Assembly: GCA_039000515.1 (NCBI GenBank)
Contig: JBCFYV010000001.1
Coordinates: 54,484,516 to 54,548,515, forward strand
DNA length: 64,000 bases
Direction: 5' to 3'
Source: Timema cristinae
Taxonomy: Eukaryota; Arthropoda; Insecta; Phasmatodea; Timematidae
Program-made: the position numbers and the translations under genes
The notes under the pieces: model-generated
What the model was told of the DNA's origin: nothing
Database searches by the model: none
Seen by the model: the letters and a program-made list of their open reading frames with translations, nothing else
Shown here: piece after piece, positions 34,199 to 45,632 of the stretch
Layout of the letters: every line of letters starts with the position of its first letter
Position numbering within the stretch: the first letter of the stretch is position 1

Positions 34199-35594
34199 AA
34201 AAATAAAATGAATGAGTTCCAGGGAAAGAACAGCATTAACGGCAGTAAAGCATGAATATCCCTTTTGGGAATACCCTTTTTAAGACAAAGCGTAAGTTTC
34301 TCAAACTCAATGGTGATGTAAAAAAGTAGTAAAATTGAGCAAATAATTAATAAAACAGATAGATCACCTAAGGAACAATTTACCTTGAATAATACTTGTC
34401 TATCATCAGCACAGTATCATAAACTGTTTTAATAATTTAAAATTGAGTAACCTAAGACTAAACAATTAAATTAAAATATAATATAATACAACTATGCGAC
34501 ATTTATTTATGTGCATACATGGTGGGGTGGGGTGGGGGTGTAGAAGAAGGGAATTCCTATGACCCTTTTAACATTTAGTGAAAGACCAAAAATAACCTCA
34601 GAATTTGAATCGTTGCCTTAAAAACTTAGGAACCAATTGATCAAATTAAATCTAAGACATGTTGGGAAGAGAGGGAGAGGGGGGATGGCACGTTATTATA
34701 AGAGCTGTCGCTCGGAAAAAAAGCGTTGCATGGTAAAACATTTATCTAAATTCCTTTTTTAATACAAAATTTTACCTATATATTTCATCATAGTATATTT
34801 TGCTATAAAATAAGCCGAGCGCTAGATATTCTCCTAATAACAAGATGGCAGTGTCAGTTCAACTCGGATCTATGGGTACTTGTAGTTATGTTTTAAAGGA
34901 CGTTGGAATAGGCTACAGGTCTTCAGCCAAAATCAGCAGTTTAGCAGTGGAGTTATTGCCCCTCGTTGTGAATCAGGGCCATATTTAAGGGGGGAGGTTG
35001 TTTATGGGATCAAACCCCCTGCCCCCCCTCAGGAAACAATTGTTTGGAAAAATACCAGAGGCGAATGAGTTAGAAATAGAGTTTTAGTAAGGAATAATTG
35101 TTAGTGTGCGCTTGTCTTATTGGAATGGATGAGTGTGGGTAAGAAAATGAGGGAGGAAAATCTGTCATTGGGGTGAAAGGGGGGGGGGGGGACTTAGTGT
35201 GTGCACGCATTTATTATGAAGGTCACAAGGTGTATTTTTACGCACTTTCCTTGTTAATGTTGTTGGCAAGATTATTGTTTAGAACTTTTGGCATGTAAGT
35301 GTTAATGTTTTTGTCTGTTGACTTGAAGCCAGTATTATAGTTTACTATTGAGTGCATTTTAAAATAATTTGTTTAAGTAATAATTTTATTTTATTTCACC
35401 TACTAGGCTGTAAAACATCAATCGGAAAGTGAAATTGTTTAATATTAGATCCTCACAATTTTAAATGGCAAACATGACTATGATTTATTAAGCCGGTGAT
35501 ATTGAACTGAACCAAATATAAGCTACATACAGGCGTGTTAAGGTCTTTTTTTTTATGAAATTTCTTACAACCCTTGAGTGGAGAGAGGGAAATT
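34199..35594. other. Unrecognised sequence
   Basis: No gene or known repeat. There is a G-rich stretch at 34522-34540, a poly-G run at about 35179-35190, and AT-rich DNA elsewhere. Confidence 0.45.
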
Positions 35595-35902
35595 AACTCG
35601 TTGAGGGTGACCTGGTGGTCTAGGGGTAAGGTGTCGGACTTCTGTGCTGGGGGTCCGGGGTCCAATCCCCGGTCCCGGCACAGATTTACCTGATTGCCAA
35701 ACCCTTCCTTCACCTCTGACAAGACATCTTGTGAATGTGGGGAATGCCAGGCCTCCACCGTGGTTCGGATTCCACGTTGATCTGTAGGTCCTCCATTTCA
35801 TCTCACAATCACCTTTCCCTCACACATTAGCGTAAGTGCGTATAGCCTGAACGGGTAGTAAGACGCGGTGCTAATAATAATAGTAATAATAAACTCGTTG
35901 AG
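35595..35902 (+). mobile_element. SINE-A copy, full length, 11-bp target-site duplication
   Basis: AACTCGTTGAG at 35595-35605 and 35892-35902 is a perfect direct repeat around the element (35606-35891). It has A-box region TGGTCTAGGGGTAAGG, the body CCGTGGTTCGGATTCCACG, tail GAACGGGTAGTAAGACGCGG and (TAA)n. The head's B-box area carries small changes (GGGGTCCAATCCCC). The ORFs at 35453-35801 on the minus strand are shadows of it. Confidence 0.95.
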
Positions 35903-37548
35903 TGTTTGGTCATCTTTATTTATAGTGGTGGTTATTTATAATATTTACAATAGGTCTTATCAATTATGCAAAACTAATAAGTAAGTTACTTTCAATTATT
36001 TCTTTATCCAAGATTTATTTTGTACAGTTCACCTAAATATACTTTTTTGGTTTAGGCCAAGGTCATTTCAAATAGCGTAGTCTGAAATCAACCATTGCAA
36101 TTCGTTTATTTATCATCAATGTTTTAGCTTAACTCTTTAGTGAAAACCTTGAATAGAATGTTGTTGATATTTAGTTTGAGCAAACTTGTCACCAAAATTA
36201 TGAACAGCAAACTCAAAACATGTAGACCCAATACAAATTAATTTGTGACTTTTTCAGTTCTTTAAATTACATTTGTAAAAAAACTTATTGGAACTATGTT
36301 TTATTATTTGTATCAACTATGTTGTAAAAAATAGAACATTTCATTTGGATAATATAACAATATAATTAGTATAAATATATACTGGTACCTCATGGCTCAT
36401 ACATATATAGTTAACTGGAAGAGAGCTTAAGGTTTTTATCAGTTTAGCTGGTTTAAATGGTTCCCTTTTTTTTTACAAAATATTATAGTGGAATAAAATA
36501 GTACTCCTAGTGCTGTAAAATATTTCTAGTTCATTATCTTTTCAGGTTTGTCCCACGAACATAAATCCTGGATACGGGCCTGGGTGGATTAAAAGTCAGG
36601 ATCAATCTTCAGTCCTGTATATGAGCATGTCTTAGTTCCTTAAGGATATTGCAATATTGTATGTCTGTGACGTAGGTACATTTTGCATACCTGTGCTCGT
36701 ATTTTATAATATTTACACTTAAAATACTAGACAACTATTAAATATCCAGGGGAATGTTCTGTTATGTCACAATTCACTGATTGATAAATTAAAATATATT
36801 TAATAACTTTTATAACTCTCAGACTAGGCTCGTCTTATGAAAATTAGAATGTAGAGTACTTTAATTATCTCAATCTAGTAAATAATTTTTAAATCCATAT
36901 TGTGAAAGTATTTTAAAATTGGAATATTTATTAATTAATAAAATAAAATTAACATTCTTAAAAAAATTCACTTTTATATTTTTTAATCCAAACAAAACAT
37001 AAATTTGTGTTGATTTTTTTTATATAAAGTTTAACGTTCCCGAGTATTTTTCAAGCACTTGTTTTATCCTTTGACTAATCAAAATACGCATGAAAGCATT
37101 TTTTCCATCTCCTTTCATGAAGAGTAGTAAGGATGAGGGGAAGTGGTAGGACACACGCATGAAATACGAAGAAAAATAAACTCATCAGCAGATGCCAGTT
37201 TCTCAGCCAGTGAATAATTTGTACAAATTTCCTCTCATCCTCTTGAAAAGTACTACCAAATTACTGCCAGTGTTGAGCAATTGAAAGGCCCCCAGTGTAA
37301 AAACAGCACATGTCAAACAACTGTTTTAAATATTAGTATTTAAATAAATTTATTAAACTCATGGAAACTATATAAGAAATAAGAAAAATAAAATTTTCAG
37401 AGTTTATATTAAGTTTTTTTAAAAATAATTTTGTTTATTAAAGGCTGAAACAATGAATTCTTAAAATTACACAATATTTTTTTTAGATATGTTTTAGAGG
37501 GATATTATAAGTTTTTTTTACTAGTACATATAACACAGTTTCTTTTAA
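35903..37548. other. AT-rich sequence, nothing recognised
   Basis: About 1.6 kb with no ORF, RNA or repeat family recognised. Confidence 0.5.
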
Positions 37549-37715
37549 GTAAGGAAGATAGAATTTAGAGTAAATGTACCTATATTTAAATGGGGAGAGA
37601 GTGTGAAACCATTTAGGAAAACATTTATCTGGTGTCTGAGCCCCAAACTCGCCTTCAATGGCAGTACTTTATATTGCCAGCCTGACACCTTAGTCAATAT
37701 GACCACTCGTGGGAA
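37549..37715 (-). mobile_element. SINE-B fragment
   Basis: Landmarks: AGGAAGATAGAATTTAGAG, AAATGGGGAGAGAGTGTG and ACCATTTAGGAAAACATTT, then head remnants ending TATGACCACTCGTGGG. The B box has decayed (GAGCCCCAAACTCG). Confidence 0.6.
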
Positions 37716-38204
37716 GGACTGTTGTCAAGAAAATAGTATCAAGATAAAAGGGCATTTCTTTTAATTAGCTTAAAAATTTGTATCTCATCCAATAAGGGGG
37801 TTATACATTCTTTGGCTATTATTTAATTGCATGAAGAAGAAAATGTTTGAAATAGTACTTTCTGACACAATATAAAGTCTTATTTAAGGCCCTTGGCCCT
37901 GTTGAATGCAAGTATAAACCTTATTTAGTAGGATGGTGGGTGGGAGGGTGAAAGTTGTGGCGTGGCTTCACAACCGACCAAAGTATCCTTCCGCGCCAAC
38001 AAGAACAGATGAATCACGGAAACCGTAGACGGTGCCAGCGGAAAAATCATACTTTTGGAAATATGTTAATATATTCAACACCCCTTATAAGATAATGTAT
38101 CGATGTTTATTAATTGCTACATTCTCTTTTTTTTTGTTATGAAGCCGGCAGTTTTCTATTGAAAAATGTCAATTTTATTGATATTTGATCACTGTTAAAA
38201 TTAT
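37716..38204. other. AT-rich sequence, nothing recognised
   Basis: No gene. A GC-richer patch at 37930-38040 has no recognisable motif. Confidence 0.45.
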
Positions 38205-38541
38205 AGATGAGAGTTGTGTAAACATATTTTTTTAAATTTCTATTTAAAAAGTGATTATTGTGATTAAAAAAATGGTGTGTGTTTGTTTTTTTGAGCATAT
38301 ATATTTAAGAGTAATTTAGTAAAATCTTAGTAACTTGAAGATATACAGTTTAAAGGCAAACTACATTCTACATTATCTCATATTTTTAAGATAATGTTTC
38401 CTAGGTGAGCTCTACCAGACGTCAGGCAAACCCCAGCACGTTGTCAATCACTCTCAGCATAGAGAGTTTGTTTCCGCGCCACCCTGTATATTACGATTCC
38501 AAAGACGTAAATCTCGCGAATACCGTATTGCGATGTTAATA
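38205..38541 (+). repeat. Element F, copy 1
   Basis: About 330 bp that recurs at 41505-41846 in the same direction. Shared words: AATGGTGTGTGTTTGTTTTT, ACAGTTTAAAGGCAAAC, GATAATGTTTCCTAGGTGA, CTCAGCATAG and GAATACCGTATTGCGATGTT. Class unknown. Confidence 0.75.
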
Positions 38542-38804
38542 ATTATAGCTTAACCAACATACTTCTATTCTTGAACAAACCATTTCCTAAAAGAATAATG
38601 CAAAACAATAACAAATCTTGAAGATAACCGTTTGTTCCCATAGCTCTGCATTTCCACGACAAATAAAAAGGGCCAATCGCCTAGGAAGAAAATATTTTTT
38701 ACGGTAATAAACGCTAGTAAAATCACTTTTCATATATTTATACCCAGTCATGTGATCTTAAACTGTCACTTTTCATAAATATAACTAATTTATAACTGAC
38801 CCTT

Positions 38805-39130
38805 TGTTATAGTGGTCAGAGAACCTGTTTTCCAATATAGGAGTCCAGGATTCGATACCCGGCTGGAACCATGGGTATTATTTTCCGAAAGGGGACTACT
38901 CCAAAGGTCACCAGGGTTAGGTTAATAAGGACCACGTTAGGTTTAATTGTTTCCATTAGTTCCACACCCTTATACTCACTATCGCCATCACCTCATCTTA
39001 TCGGGAAATGGAAAGAGATTCCACGAAAAGGATGTCTAGTATTCATTCGGGCATCCCCTGGGCAGCAGAACACAAGTACCAGCCAATCTTCCCACAAACT
39101 GGGCTACGCGTGATATTCTTAAATGGATAT
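38805..39130 (+). mobile_element. Element D copy, unexpanded
   Basis: A tRNA-like head (TATAGTGGTCAGAGAACC as A-box region, then B-box-like CCAGGATTCGATACCCGGC, ~38848) is followed by TTATTTTCCGAAAGGGGAC, TTAATTGTTTCCATTAG and TTCCACACCC. Then comes a single minisatellite-like unit, CTTATACTCACTATCGCC, then CATCACCTCATCTTATCGGG, AAAGGATGTCTAGTATTC, GGGCATCCCCTGGGCAGC and TACCAGCCAATC. It gives the ancestral structure of the two expanded loci. The 80-aa ORF across it is not a gene. Confidence 0.78.
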
Positions 39131-40544
39131 ATAATACAAACCCATATAATTATATAAAAGAACATAAATAATCAATTAAAAGTATGTATAAATATTGGAA
39201 GCAAAATAAATTGTTTGTATTTTCTAAGAGTAAAATTCCTACCAGAATTCTACAACAAATCAGCAACTATGATATTACCTGCAACTTGCACTGGAACATT
39301 ACTCTCATTAGACACATTTATGGTCACATGGTCCAAAACGTTGGTTTTAGAATAGATCAGATATCCGGTTACAGGCTAGTCCAAGCTTAGATTATAGCCC
39401 AGGTACACTTAAGTTGGTTTATCACTTGTGAATCATCAATGCTATTTATTAATCCACCTTCAACTCTAATTGTGGTACTTTTATTCTAATTCATTTTCTT
39501 ATCTATTGACAATAAATTAAAACATTAATATCAACGGTTTCAAAACTTAATATATTTATATATTTTTGGTTGTAATCTGTGTTCATTTTATTTCTGATGA
39601 TTATTGGAAATGTTAAAATATAATAGAGACCATAACATGTAATCACACAACCTTACATTCAGGCTTTTCATGACCTTAAATCTGCTTGGTATTAAGAAAA
39701 TAAATTCCATACCATCACACAGAATAAACATTATCACGTAAGGATGATTGAAAATCTCGTTTCTCAATAAAATAATTTCTGTCTCTGAAGTAGGAATGTC
39801 CGTTTTTGCACCCTCCTATTTCCCCTCCTCTTTCAAATCTCCACCGTTTCCTCACGCACCACCCACCCATTTAAGCCCTCTAGGGGTTGTATTGTGCATT
39901 ATGCGCACTTTGATTTCCAACATTTTACTGGCTCTTACAGTTCCTGAGTCTATAATTAAATTCCACCCTAAATTAAGGAATCTTGAGCTGAAGTGGAAGT
40001 AAATTTTTTTTTTTAAAAAGAAATGAAAACGTTTCAAGACGTATGAAAGATTTTTTAAAAAGGCGAACAACATATTTTCCGCGCCGATTTCACATACAAA
40101 ATTCTATCATAATTAATTATGAGATACTCTTTGTATGAAAGAATCACTTATAAAAATGGATGAGGAGAGTATTAAAAGGGATAGAGGGGGTTAGTTTTAC
40201 ATGTTATAAAGAGTAGCGGCCTTATTTTCTTTTTGCATGGTACTTTAATAATTAACTATCTAATCTAATAAATGTTGATTGAAGAAGAGGCTTGAAATCT
40301 ACAAGAGGAAGGGTTAGTATCGAGGATTCGGGGACGGGGATGGGAGGGTGGCGTGGAATGGTTAGGGTGGTGGTGCAATATTCTTTATACAATACATGTA
40401 GCACTTCTAGACGGACATTATTCAATGTAACACCCTCGGTTGGTTTTGTATGTGTCTACCCATTTGTTGCGTGTAATATTATCAATCTTATTTCTTCAAT
40501 TAGTATTACTCTCTCATATCAAGAGAAAGTATTGTGATTGGTAA
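39131..40544. other. Unrecognised sequence with short ORFs
   Basis: ORFs of 68-84 aa at 39184, 39748, 39852 (minus) and 40292 have no recognised domain. The patch at 39808-39860 is C-rich. No RNA feature. Confidence 0.4.
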
Positions 40545-41110
40545 AAAATGGTTATTGAGATTATGACATATTTTTACGTTTCAGGTGCACATGAACCCAA
40601 AAATGTTGACTTTACAATTCTGTCCGTCCCTGACCACGGATCCTAAACGTTTCGATGGATTTTGTTCAAATTTTATATTAATCATATTCTATAGGGCTAT
40701 ACCACAAAACCATTGTTTTACTTTTACCCTAGTTCTTCAATTAAGAGAAGTTTTCTGAAAAGTAATTTTTTTTAATTCCAAATATTTTGAAAATAACTAT
40801 AAAAATTTGTCTTAAAAATAAAATTAGGGTTTGTTTCAAATAACTATATAATTGGTTTCTGGCCAAAAATTCGTTGAAGGGTAGCTTATTGATGGCTGAA
40901 TTTTAAAAACTTGAAATATTTTACATATGGATCAAAAAATTTCTTTCTAAATAAGTAGTATCTTAGAAATGTTTGACATGACAAATAACCATGTATACTT
41001 TGTTTTGGGTAAAAATTATATAAAGGGTCTTATACTGAAAAGTGGTATTTGAAAATTTTAGTTACTTTTAAAATAGCTAAAATTATTTTGCTTAAAAGTA
41101 TATTTGGGTA
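40545..41110 (-). repeat. Diverged relative of element E
   Basis: Plus-strand landmarks shared (reverse complement) with 63.2-63.6 kb: TCGATGGATTTTGTTCAAAT, TATAGGGCTATACC and CTTCAATTAAGAGAAG. The order resembles the reverse-strand element E copies (TCTGTCCGTCCCTGACC). Ancient copy. Confidence 0.45.
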
Positions 41111-41504
41111 GAATTTGACATGAATGTGACAACTATGTTAACTTCTTTTGGGAGTAAAATTTGGTTATTAGAAGTTAACTGATGTCTTTTATTAAATTTT
41201 AATATTTAAAAAAAATGGATTTAGCGATTTGGTTCAAAACTGGTATCCGAAGACTATTTTATGTATCAATTATAATTATATATATATTTATACACACAAA
41301 ATAAATTAATTTAAAGGTAATTTACTTACATAAAATGATAGAAAATTTGAATTTTTTGGAAATTGACCTTGAAGATCATATTTAAAATGAGAATCTGTGA
41401 ATAATATTAAATGGTAAAGAAGAATACGTTCTTACTTTTTACATACAACAAATAATTTAGGGTAGTGTACAAGTAATTTATTAAAAAAAATGGAATTTGA
41501 TGTA

Positions 41505-41846
41505 TAATTATATTTGAACCATACTGTTTTAAATTTATAAATAAAAAGTTATTATTGTGATGAACAAAATGGTGTGTTTGTTTTTTTGAACATGCATATT
41601 TGAGAGTAGTTTACTAAAATCTTACTAACTTAAAGATAAACAGTTTAAAGGAAAACGACATTCTTTACTATTTCATATTTTGAAGATAATGTTTCTCAGG
41701 TGAACTCTACCGAACGTCAGGAAAACCCCATCACATTGTCCTTAATTCTCCTCAGCATAGATCATTTAATTGTTTCCACGGCACTCTTTATATTAAGAGA
41801 CCAAAGACTTAAATCGTGTGAATACCGTATTGCGATGTTAAAAAGA
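41505..41846 (+). repeat. Element F, copy 2
   Basis: Direct repeat of 38205-38541, about 3.3 kb away, with moderate divergence (AATGGTGTGTTTGTTTTTTT, ACAGTTTAAAGGAAAACG, AATACCGTATTGCGATGTTA). Confidence 0.75.
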
Positions 41847-41933
41847 TAACGAATTATGTTTATGTTCAGTGTGTGCTATTTAATATAGTAGTTATTTGTT
41901 TTCTACCCATGCGACACTGGACACTTGCAACTA

Positions 41934-42125
41934 CAGTAACCCCATTACTTCTTTGGTGCTGACTGACAGCTTTGAAAAGTTACCAGACCAAATAATGATC
42001 TGCAAAAACATGTGTTTAGCAGCTGTCACTTTTGACAGTCAGCATTTTGGTATATACCTAAATGTTGAATGTCAGAAGTCAGCTTTCAGCTGTCAGTCAG
42101 CACCAAAGAAGCCACGGGGTTACTG
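41934..42125. mobile_element. Tc1/mariner-type MITE, 192 bp, TA target site
   Basis: Terminal inverted repeats of about 40 bp: the left end starts CAGTAACCCCATTACTTCTT and the right end reads inward CAGTAACCCCGTGGCTTCTT. Both continue through TGGTGCTGACTGACAGCT. The element is flanked by TA on both sides (41932-41933 and 42126-42127), the expected Tc1/mariner duplication. It is too short to encode a transposase. Incidental ORFs (78 and 60 aa) cross it. Confidence 0.88.
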
Positions 42126-42134
42126 TATTTAGTA

Positions 42135-42782
42135 CATATGCGTAGGGATGTGGTATCGAAAGAAAAGTATCGTTACTGTACTCATTTAAGATATCGGAAG
42201 AAAAATATCAATACCATACAAGTATCGAAAGAAAAATATCGAGAACAATAAGTATCGGTATCAAAACTTTAATATTAATTTTTTATCAAGTAATAGTAAT
42301 ATTAACTTTTGCAAATTAATAATAATAAATAATAATAATTGTATTTTCATATTTATTTAAACACTGAAAATTATAATGATTTAACCATATTACAGTAGAC
42401 CATCACGTTTATTTTATGTGTTGGAGCCTGTAATTTATAATAGATATGATATGATGGATATAAAAGGTTTTACCATACCAGCTTTCAAAATGTCTCTGAA
42501 AATTCAACGGATGGAAAGTTATCTAATATCGAAACATAATTATTAAAATATTTTTCAATCTATTTTGTACCCTTCTTTAACCATAGTAAACATCTAATCC
42601 AAGCATGAGTGAAAATGACAAAAAAGTGGTTTCTTTCGATACCGATCCGATACCAAAGTGTGAGTACTAATATTAGTAAAAATATCGGAGAAAAGTATCT
42701 CGTAAAAAAAACTACTAGTCTGGAAAGGAAAATATCAATATTAGTAAAGTATCGATAGTTTTTTCCCATCCCTGCATATGCG
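42135..42782. mobile_element. hAT-type MITE, 632 bp, with 8-bp target-site duplication
   Basis: CATATGCG at 42135-42142 and 42775-42782 is a perfect 8-bp duplication, the hAT hallmark. The element (42143-42774) begins TAGGGATG and ends CATCCCTG. Both ends carry internal subrepeats of the type GTATCGAAAGAAAAATATCG, used several times in either direction. No transposase frame, so it must have moved with enzyme supplied elsewhere. Whether the 28.9-kb hAT relic was the source is untested; their termini differ. Confidence 0.85.
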
Positions 42783-43344
42783 TGAAATCCGAACGGCAGT
42801 AAGACGTTTGGCTAAAACATATACACACTAAATACAAACTATTTTTACTTAGGGGTCAAACAAATCTTCTAAATCCACTATAATATCGATGTTGTTGTGT
42901 ATTTTACTGAACACAACACTTTTTCTATATGAGAACGTAGTTTAAGAAAATATATTTTCTCTCTGAAATATTCGACGCGACCTTGTCACGTTTCATATCC
43001 CACCAAGTGGGACTATGACAGTGAAGACTGCGTCACAATAAAACGGTAAGTTTATCCCTTGAAAACTCACCCCCTCCACCTCGCAGGGAAGGTCTCTCGA
43101 CACGTTAAGGGATGAATCATGTCTTGCTGGTGACGGCAGGGTGACACTCGACGTCACATGCGTTCAACAGGGGAGAGGAGATGGGAGATTCGTAAAGCGA
43201 ACCAGGGTTGTCACGATCGCTTACTTCATCAGGAGAGGTTGGCTGTCTGTATAAATACTTCATTCAGCAAGAACATGGCACGAAGAACATTAATTGACGA
43301 AAAAAAATAATAAATTTTTACTTTCTCTCGCAACCCGGAGAAAA
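42783..43344. promoter_or_regulatory. GC-richer stretch with CRE-like and TATA-like words
   Basis: It contains CGACGTCA (43150-43157) and TATAAATA (43250-43257) in a GC-richer 43000-43260 stretch. The segment GTCACATGCGTTCAAC...GCGAACCAGG resembles CTGTCACGCGTTCAAC...ACGAACCAGG at about 48293-48336, so it may be a dispersed repeat instead of a promoter. No gene follows. Confidence 0.2.
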
Positions 43345-43560
43345 AGTAGGCCCATAGTGATAGTCAATAATATTGAACTAGAGATTTTGATAAATGTTGA
43401 CATTTCATGACCCGCTGAGACCAAAACAGCGGTTTTCTCAATGCCGTCTGTCTGTGCGTCGGGTTAAAGCCGAGATTGTTTCAGTGATTGGGCCAAACCT
43501 TGGTATCTGGGGTTTCAATATGGTCCCTCCGAGGGGTTTCTACTAAGCATAAATCATATT
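43345..43560 (-). repeat. Element E fragment
   Basis: Plus-strand landmarks: ACTAGAGATTTTGATAAATG, CATTTCATGACCCGCTGAG, CTCAATGCCGTCTGTCTG and TATGGTCCCTCCGAGGGG, all in the reverse-complement order of element E. Confidence 0.7.
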
Positions 43561-43634
43561 CGTTGTTTTCATATAAATAATGCAGTAAAACAGCTATTTA
43601 GCGCGATTTCTGGTCCTAGAGTAGTTTTGTATTT

Positions 43635-43947
43635 AATTTTCCTGTTGGTGACCTGGTGGTCTAGGGGTAAGGTGTCAGACTTCAGTGCTGGCGGCCGGAG
43701 TTCAATCCTCGGTCCAGGCACAGATTTATCTGATTGCCAAACCCTTCTTTCACCTCTGACAAGACATCTTGTGAATGTGGGGAATGCCAGGCCACCACCG
43801 TGGTTCGGATTCCACGTTAAACTGTAGGACCTTCATTTCATCTCACAATCACCCTACCATTACACATTAGCGTAAGTGCGTATAACCCGAACGGGTAGTA
43901 AGACGCGGTGCTAATAATAATAATAATAATATAATAATTTTCTTGTT
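43635..43947 (+). mobile_element. SINE-A copy, full length, 12-bp target-site duplication (one mismatch)
   Basis: AATTTTCCTGTT (43635-43646) and AATTTTCTTGTT (43936-43947) flank the element at 43647-43935. Intact head with A-box region TGGTCTAGGGGTAAGG, B-box region GTTCAATCCTCGG, body, tail CGAACGGGTAGTAAGACGCG and (TAA)n. Little diverged from the 17.9-kb copy, so relatively young. Confidence 0.94.
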
Positions 43948-43986
43948 AATAGTCCGTGAGATGTGCTTTAGAGGTGATGGAAGTCA

Positions 43987-44031
43987 TCATCATCATCATC
44001 ATCATCAACAACAACAACAACAACAACAACC
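43987..44031. repeat. Compound (CAT)n-(CAA)n microsatellite
   Basis: About eight CAT units followed by about eight CAA units. Confidence 0.95.
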
Positions 44032-44410
44032 TTTTACAGCATGTGGCTTGGTCACTTTAGTAAAACGCCTCAATCTTCCTCCACCCTTCCATCACTTACT
44101 CCTCCAGTAGTGGTTTCCATTCTTCCCCTCTCACTTGCACACTTTCTGCTATATGTTTCTCACATCTCTTTCTGGGCCTCCCTTACTCTTTCCTCTTTAC
44201 TTCATCTTCATCTTTCTCTTTGGCATCTCTTCTTTTACATCTTCATTACATGCCCATACCATCTGATATCTTGCCAGCCTTTGGTCTGTTTACTTACTCA
44301 ATAACTACGTAACTGAAGTCTCTTGCCGTCTGGTAAGGCTTGGGCTGATCTTCATTTTGCGTTCCAGGTTTCAATCTCAACCCATTATCCTCGTGGTATA
44401 GGGTAATCAC
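44032..44410. other. Pyrimidine-rich sequence, nothing recognised
   Basis: CT-rich on the plus strand (44060-44260). An 87-aa plus ORF (44041-44304), rich in Leu and Ser, follows from this composition and has no recognised domain. Confidence 0.4.
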
Positions 44411-44438
44411 AATGAAGTGTATTATTATTATTATTATG

Positions 44439-44489
<51 letters not shown>

Positions 44490-44765
44490 GCACCGCGTCT
44501 TACTAACTGTTCGGGCTATACGCACTTACGCTAATGTGTAATGGTAGGGTGATTTTGAGCTGAAATGGAGGACCTACAGTTTAACGTGGATCCGAACCAC
44601 GGTGGAGGTCTGGCATTACCCACATTCACAAGATGGCTTGTCAGAGGTGAAGGAAGGGTTTGGTAATCAGCTAAACCTGTGCCGGGACCGAGAATTGAAC
44701 CCCAGATCCCAGCATAGAAGTTCGATACCTTACCCCTAGACCGCCAGGTCACCTAATGAAGTGTA
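44411..44765 (-). mobile_element. SINE-A copy, full length, 11-bp target-site duplication
   Basis: AATGAAGTGTA at 44411-44421 and 44755-44765 bounds the element (44422-44754). On plus it starts with a ~68-bp (TTA)n tail containing one TGA interruption, then AGCACCGCGTCTTACTAAC, the body, and the head ending CCTAGACCGCCAGGTCACC. The 73-aa reverse ORF over it is not a gene. Confidence 0.95.
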
Positions 44766-44795
44766 ATCTTAGAGATGAGGCTGTAAAAAAAATAA

Positions 44796-44797
<2 letters not shown>

Positions 44798-44865
<68 letters not shown>

Positions 44866-44888
44866 TATATATATATAATTATATATTT
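44798..44888. repeat. (TA)n microsatellite
   Basis: About 90 bp of almost pure TA with a few slips (TATTATA, ATAATAT). Confidence 0.95.
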
Positions 44889-45224
44889 ATAGATCTAGCC
44901 CAAGTGTTGAATGAATTTGGTATTATAAGCACCTGTTGATAAATGTGCTCGGAACTATACTCATGTGCAGATAATTGTGCGCATGCTCACCTACAAAATA
45001 AAGCCAAACGAAGCAGGAAACATGAGCATGCGTACACCATTCAAACACAAGCTAGAGGTAATAATTACAACATAGTTTAGCCGACCATGGAAACGATAAT
45101 CTTTAATAAGCAACATAATTATTTATAGTAGTTTTAAATATGATGAAACATATGATGAAACTCAATTAATTACATTTCTGCTGTATAACTTATAATATCC
45201 CCCTTGTATTTTTATTTATAGATG
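44889..45224. other. AT-rich sequence, nothing recognised
   Basis: No feature seen. CATGCTCA/CATGAGCATGCG words at 44991 and 45022 are inverted relative to each other. Confidence 0.4.
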
Positions 45225-45415
45225 TCCACCTAAAGTCCAATTTTCTTAGGAAGGGTACTTTTATTACAGCTATAAAAGCTACTACACTCCAATTTTACTA
45301 AGGAGGACTTTATCTGACTACTAGAGAAAATATTACACTCCAATTTTATGGTGAAGGGCCTTCCTTATTTGACAGACAAGGTTACAGTCCAATTTTCTTA
45401 AGAAGGGCAGCTAAT
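45225..45415. repeat. Degenerate tandem repeat, about 50-60 bp, four units
   Basis: Recurring AGTCCAATTTTCTTAGGAAG, CACTCCAATTTTACTAAGGA, CACTCCAATTTTATGGTGAA and CAGTCCAATTTTCTTAAGAA blocks at about 45233, 45286, 45337 and 45386. Confidence 0.7.
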
Positions 45416-45571
45416 TGAGAAATATAATAGTTGTTTGACCAACTTTCATATATTATATTATATATATGTCAGGTCATGTGATATACAGCTGCCCAAAAAA
45501 TATAAAGTAAGAGACTACAATGAGCAGGAAATCTAGCCCGCATGGCAGAAAAGTTAAAGTAAGAAAAGTTA

Positions 45572-45572
<1 letters not shown>

Positions 45573-45623
<51 letters not shown>

Positions 45624-45632
45624 ATATATATA
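45573..45632. repeat. (TA)n microsatellite
   Basis: About 60 bp of TA with one TTTA interruption, directly before element E. Confidence 0.95.
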
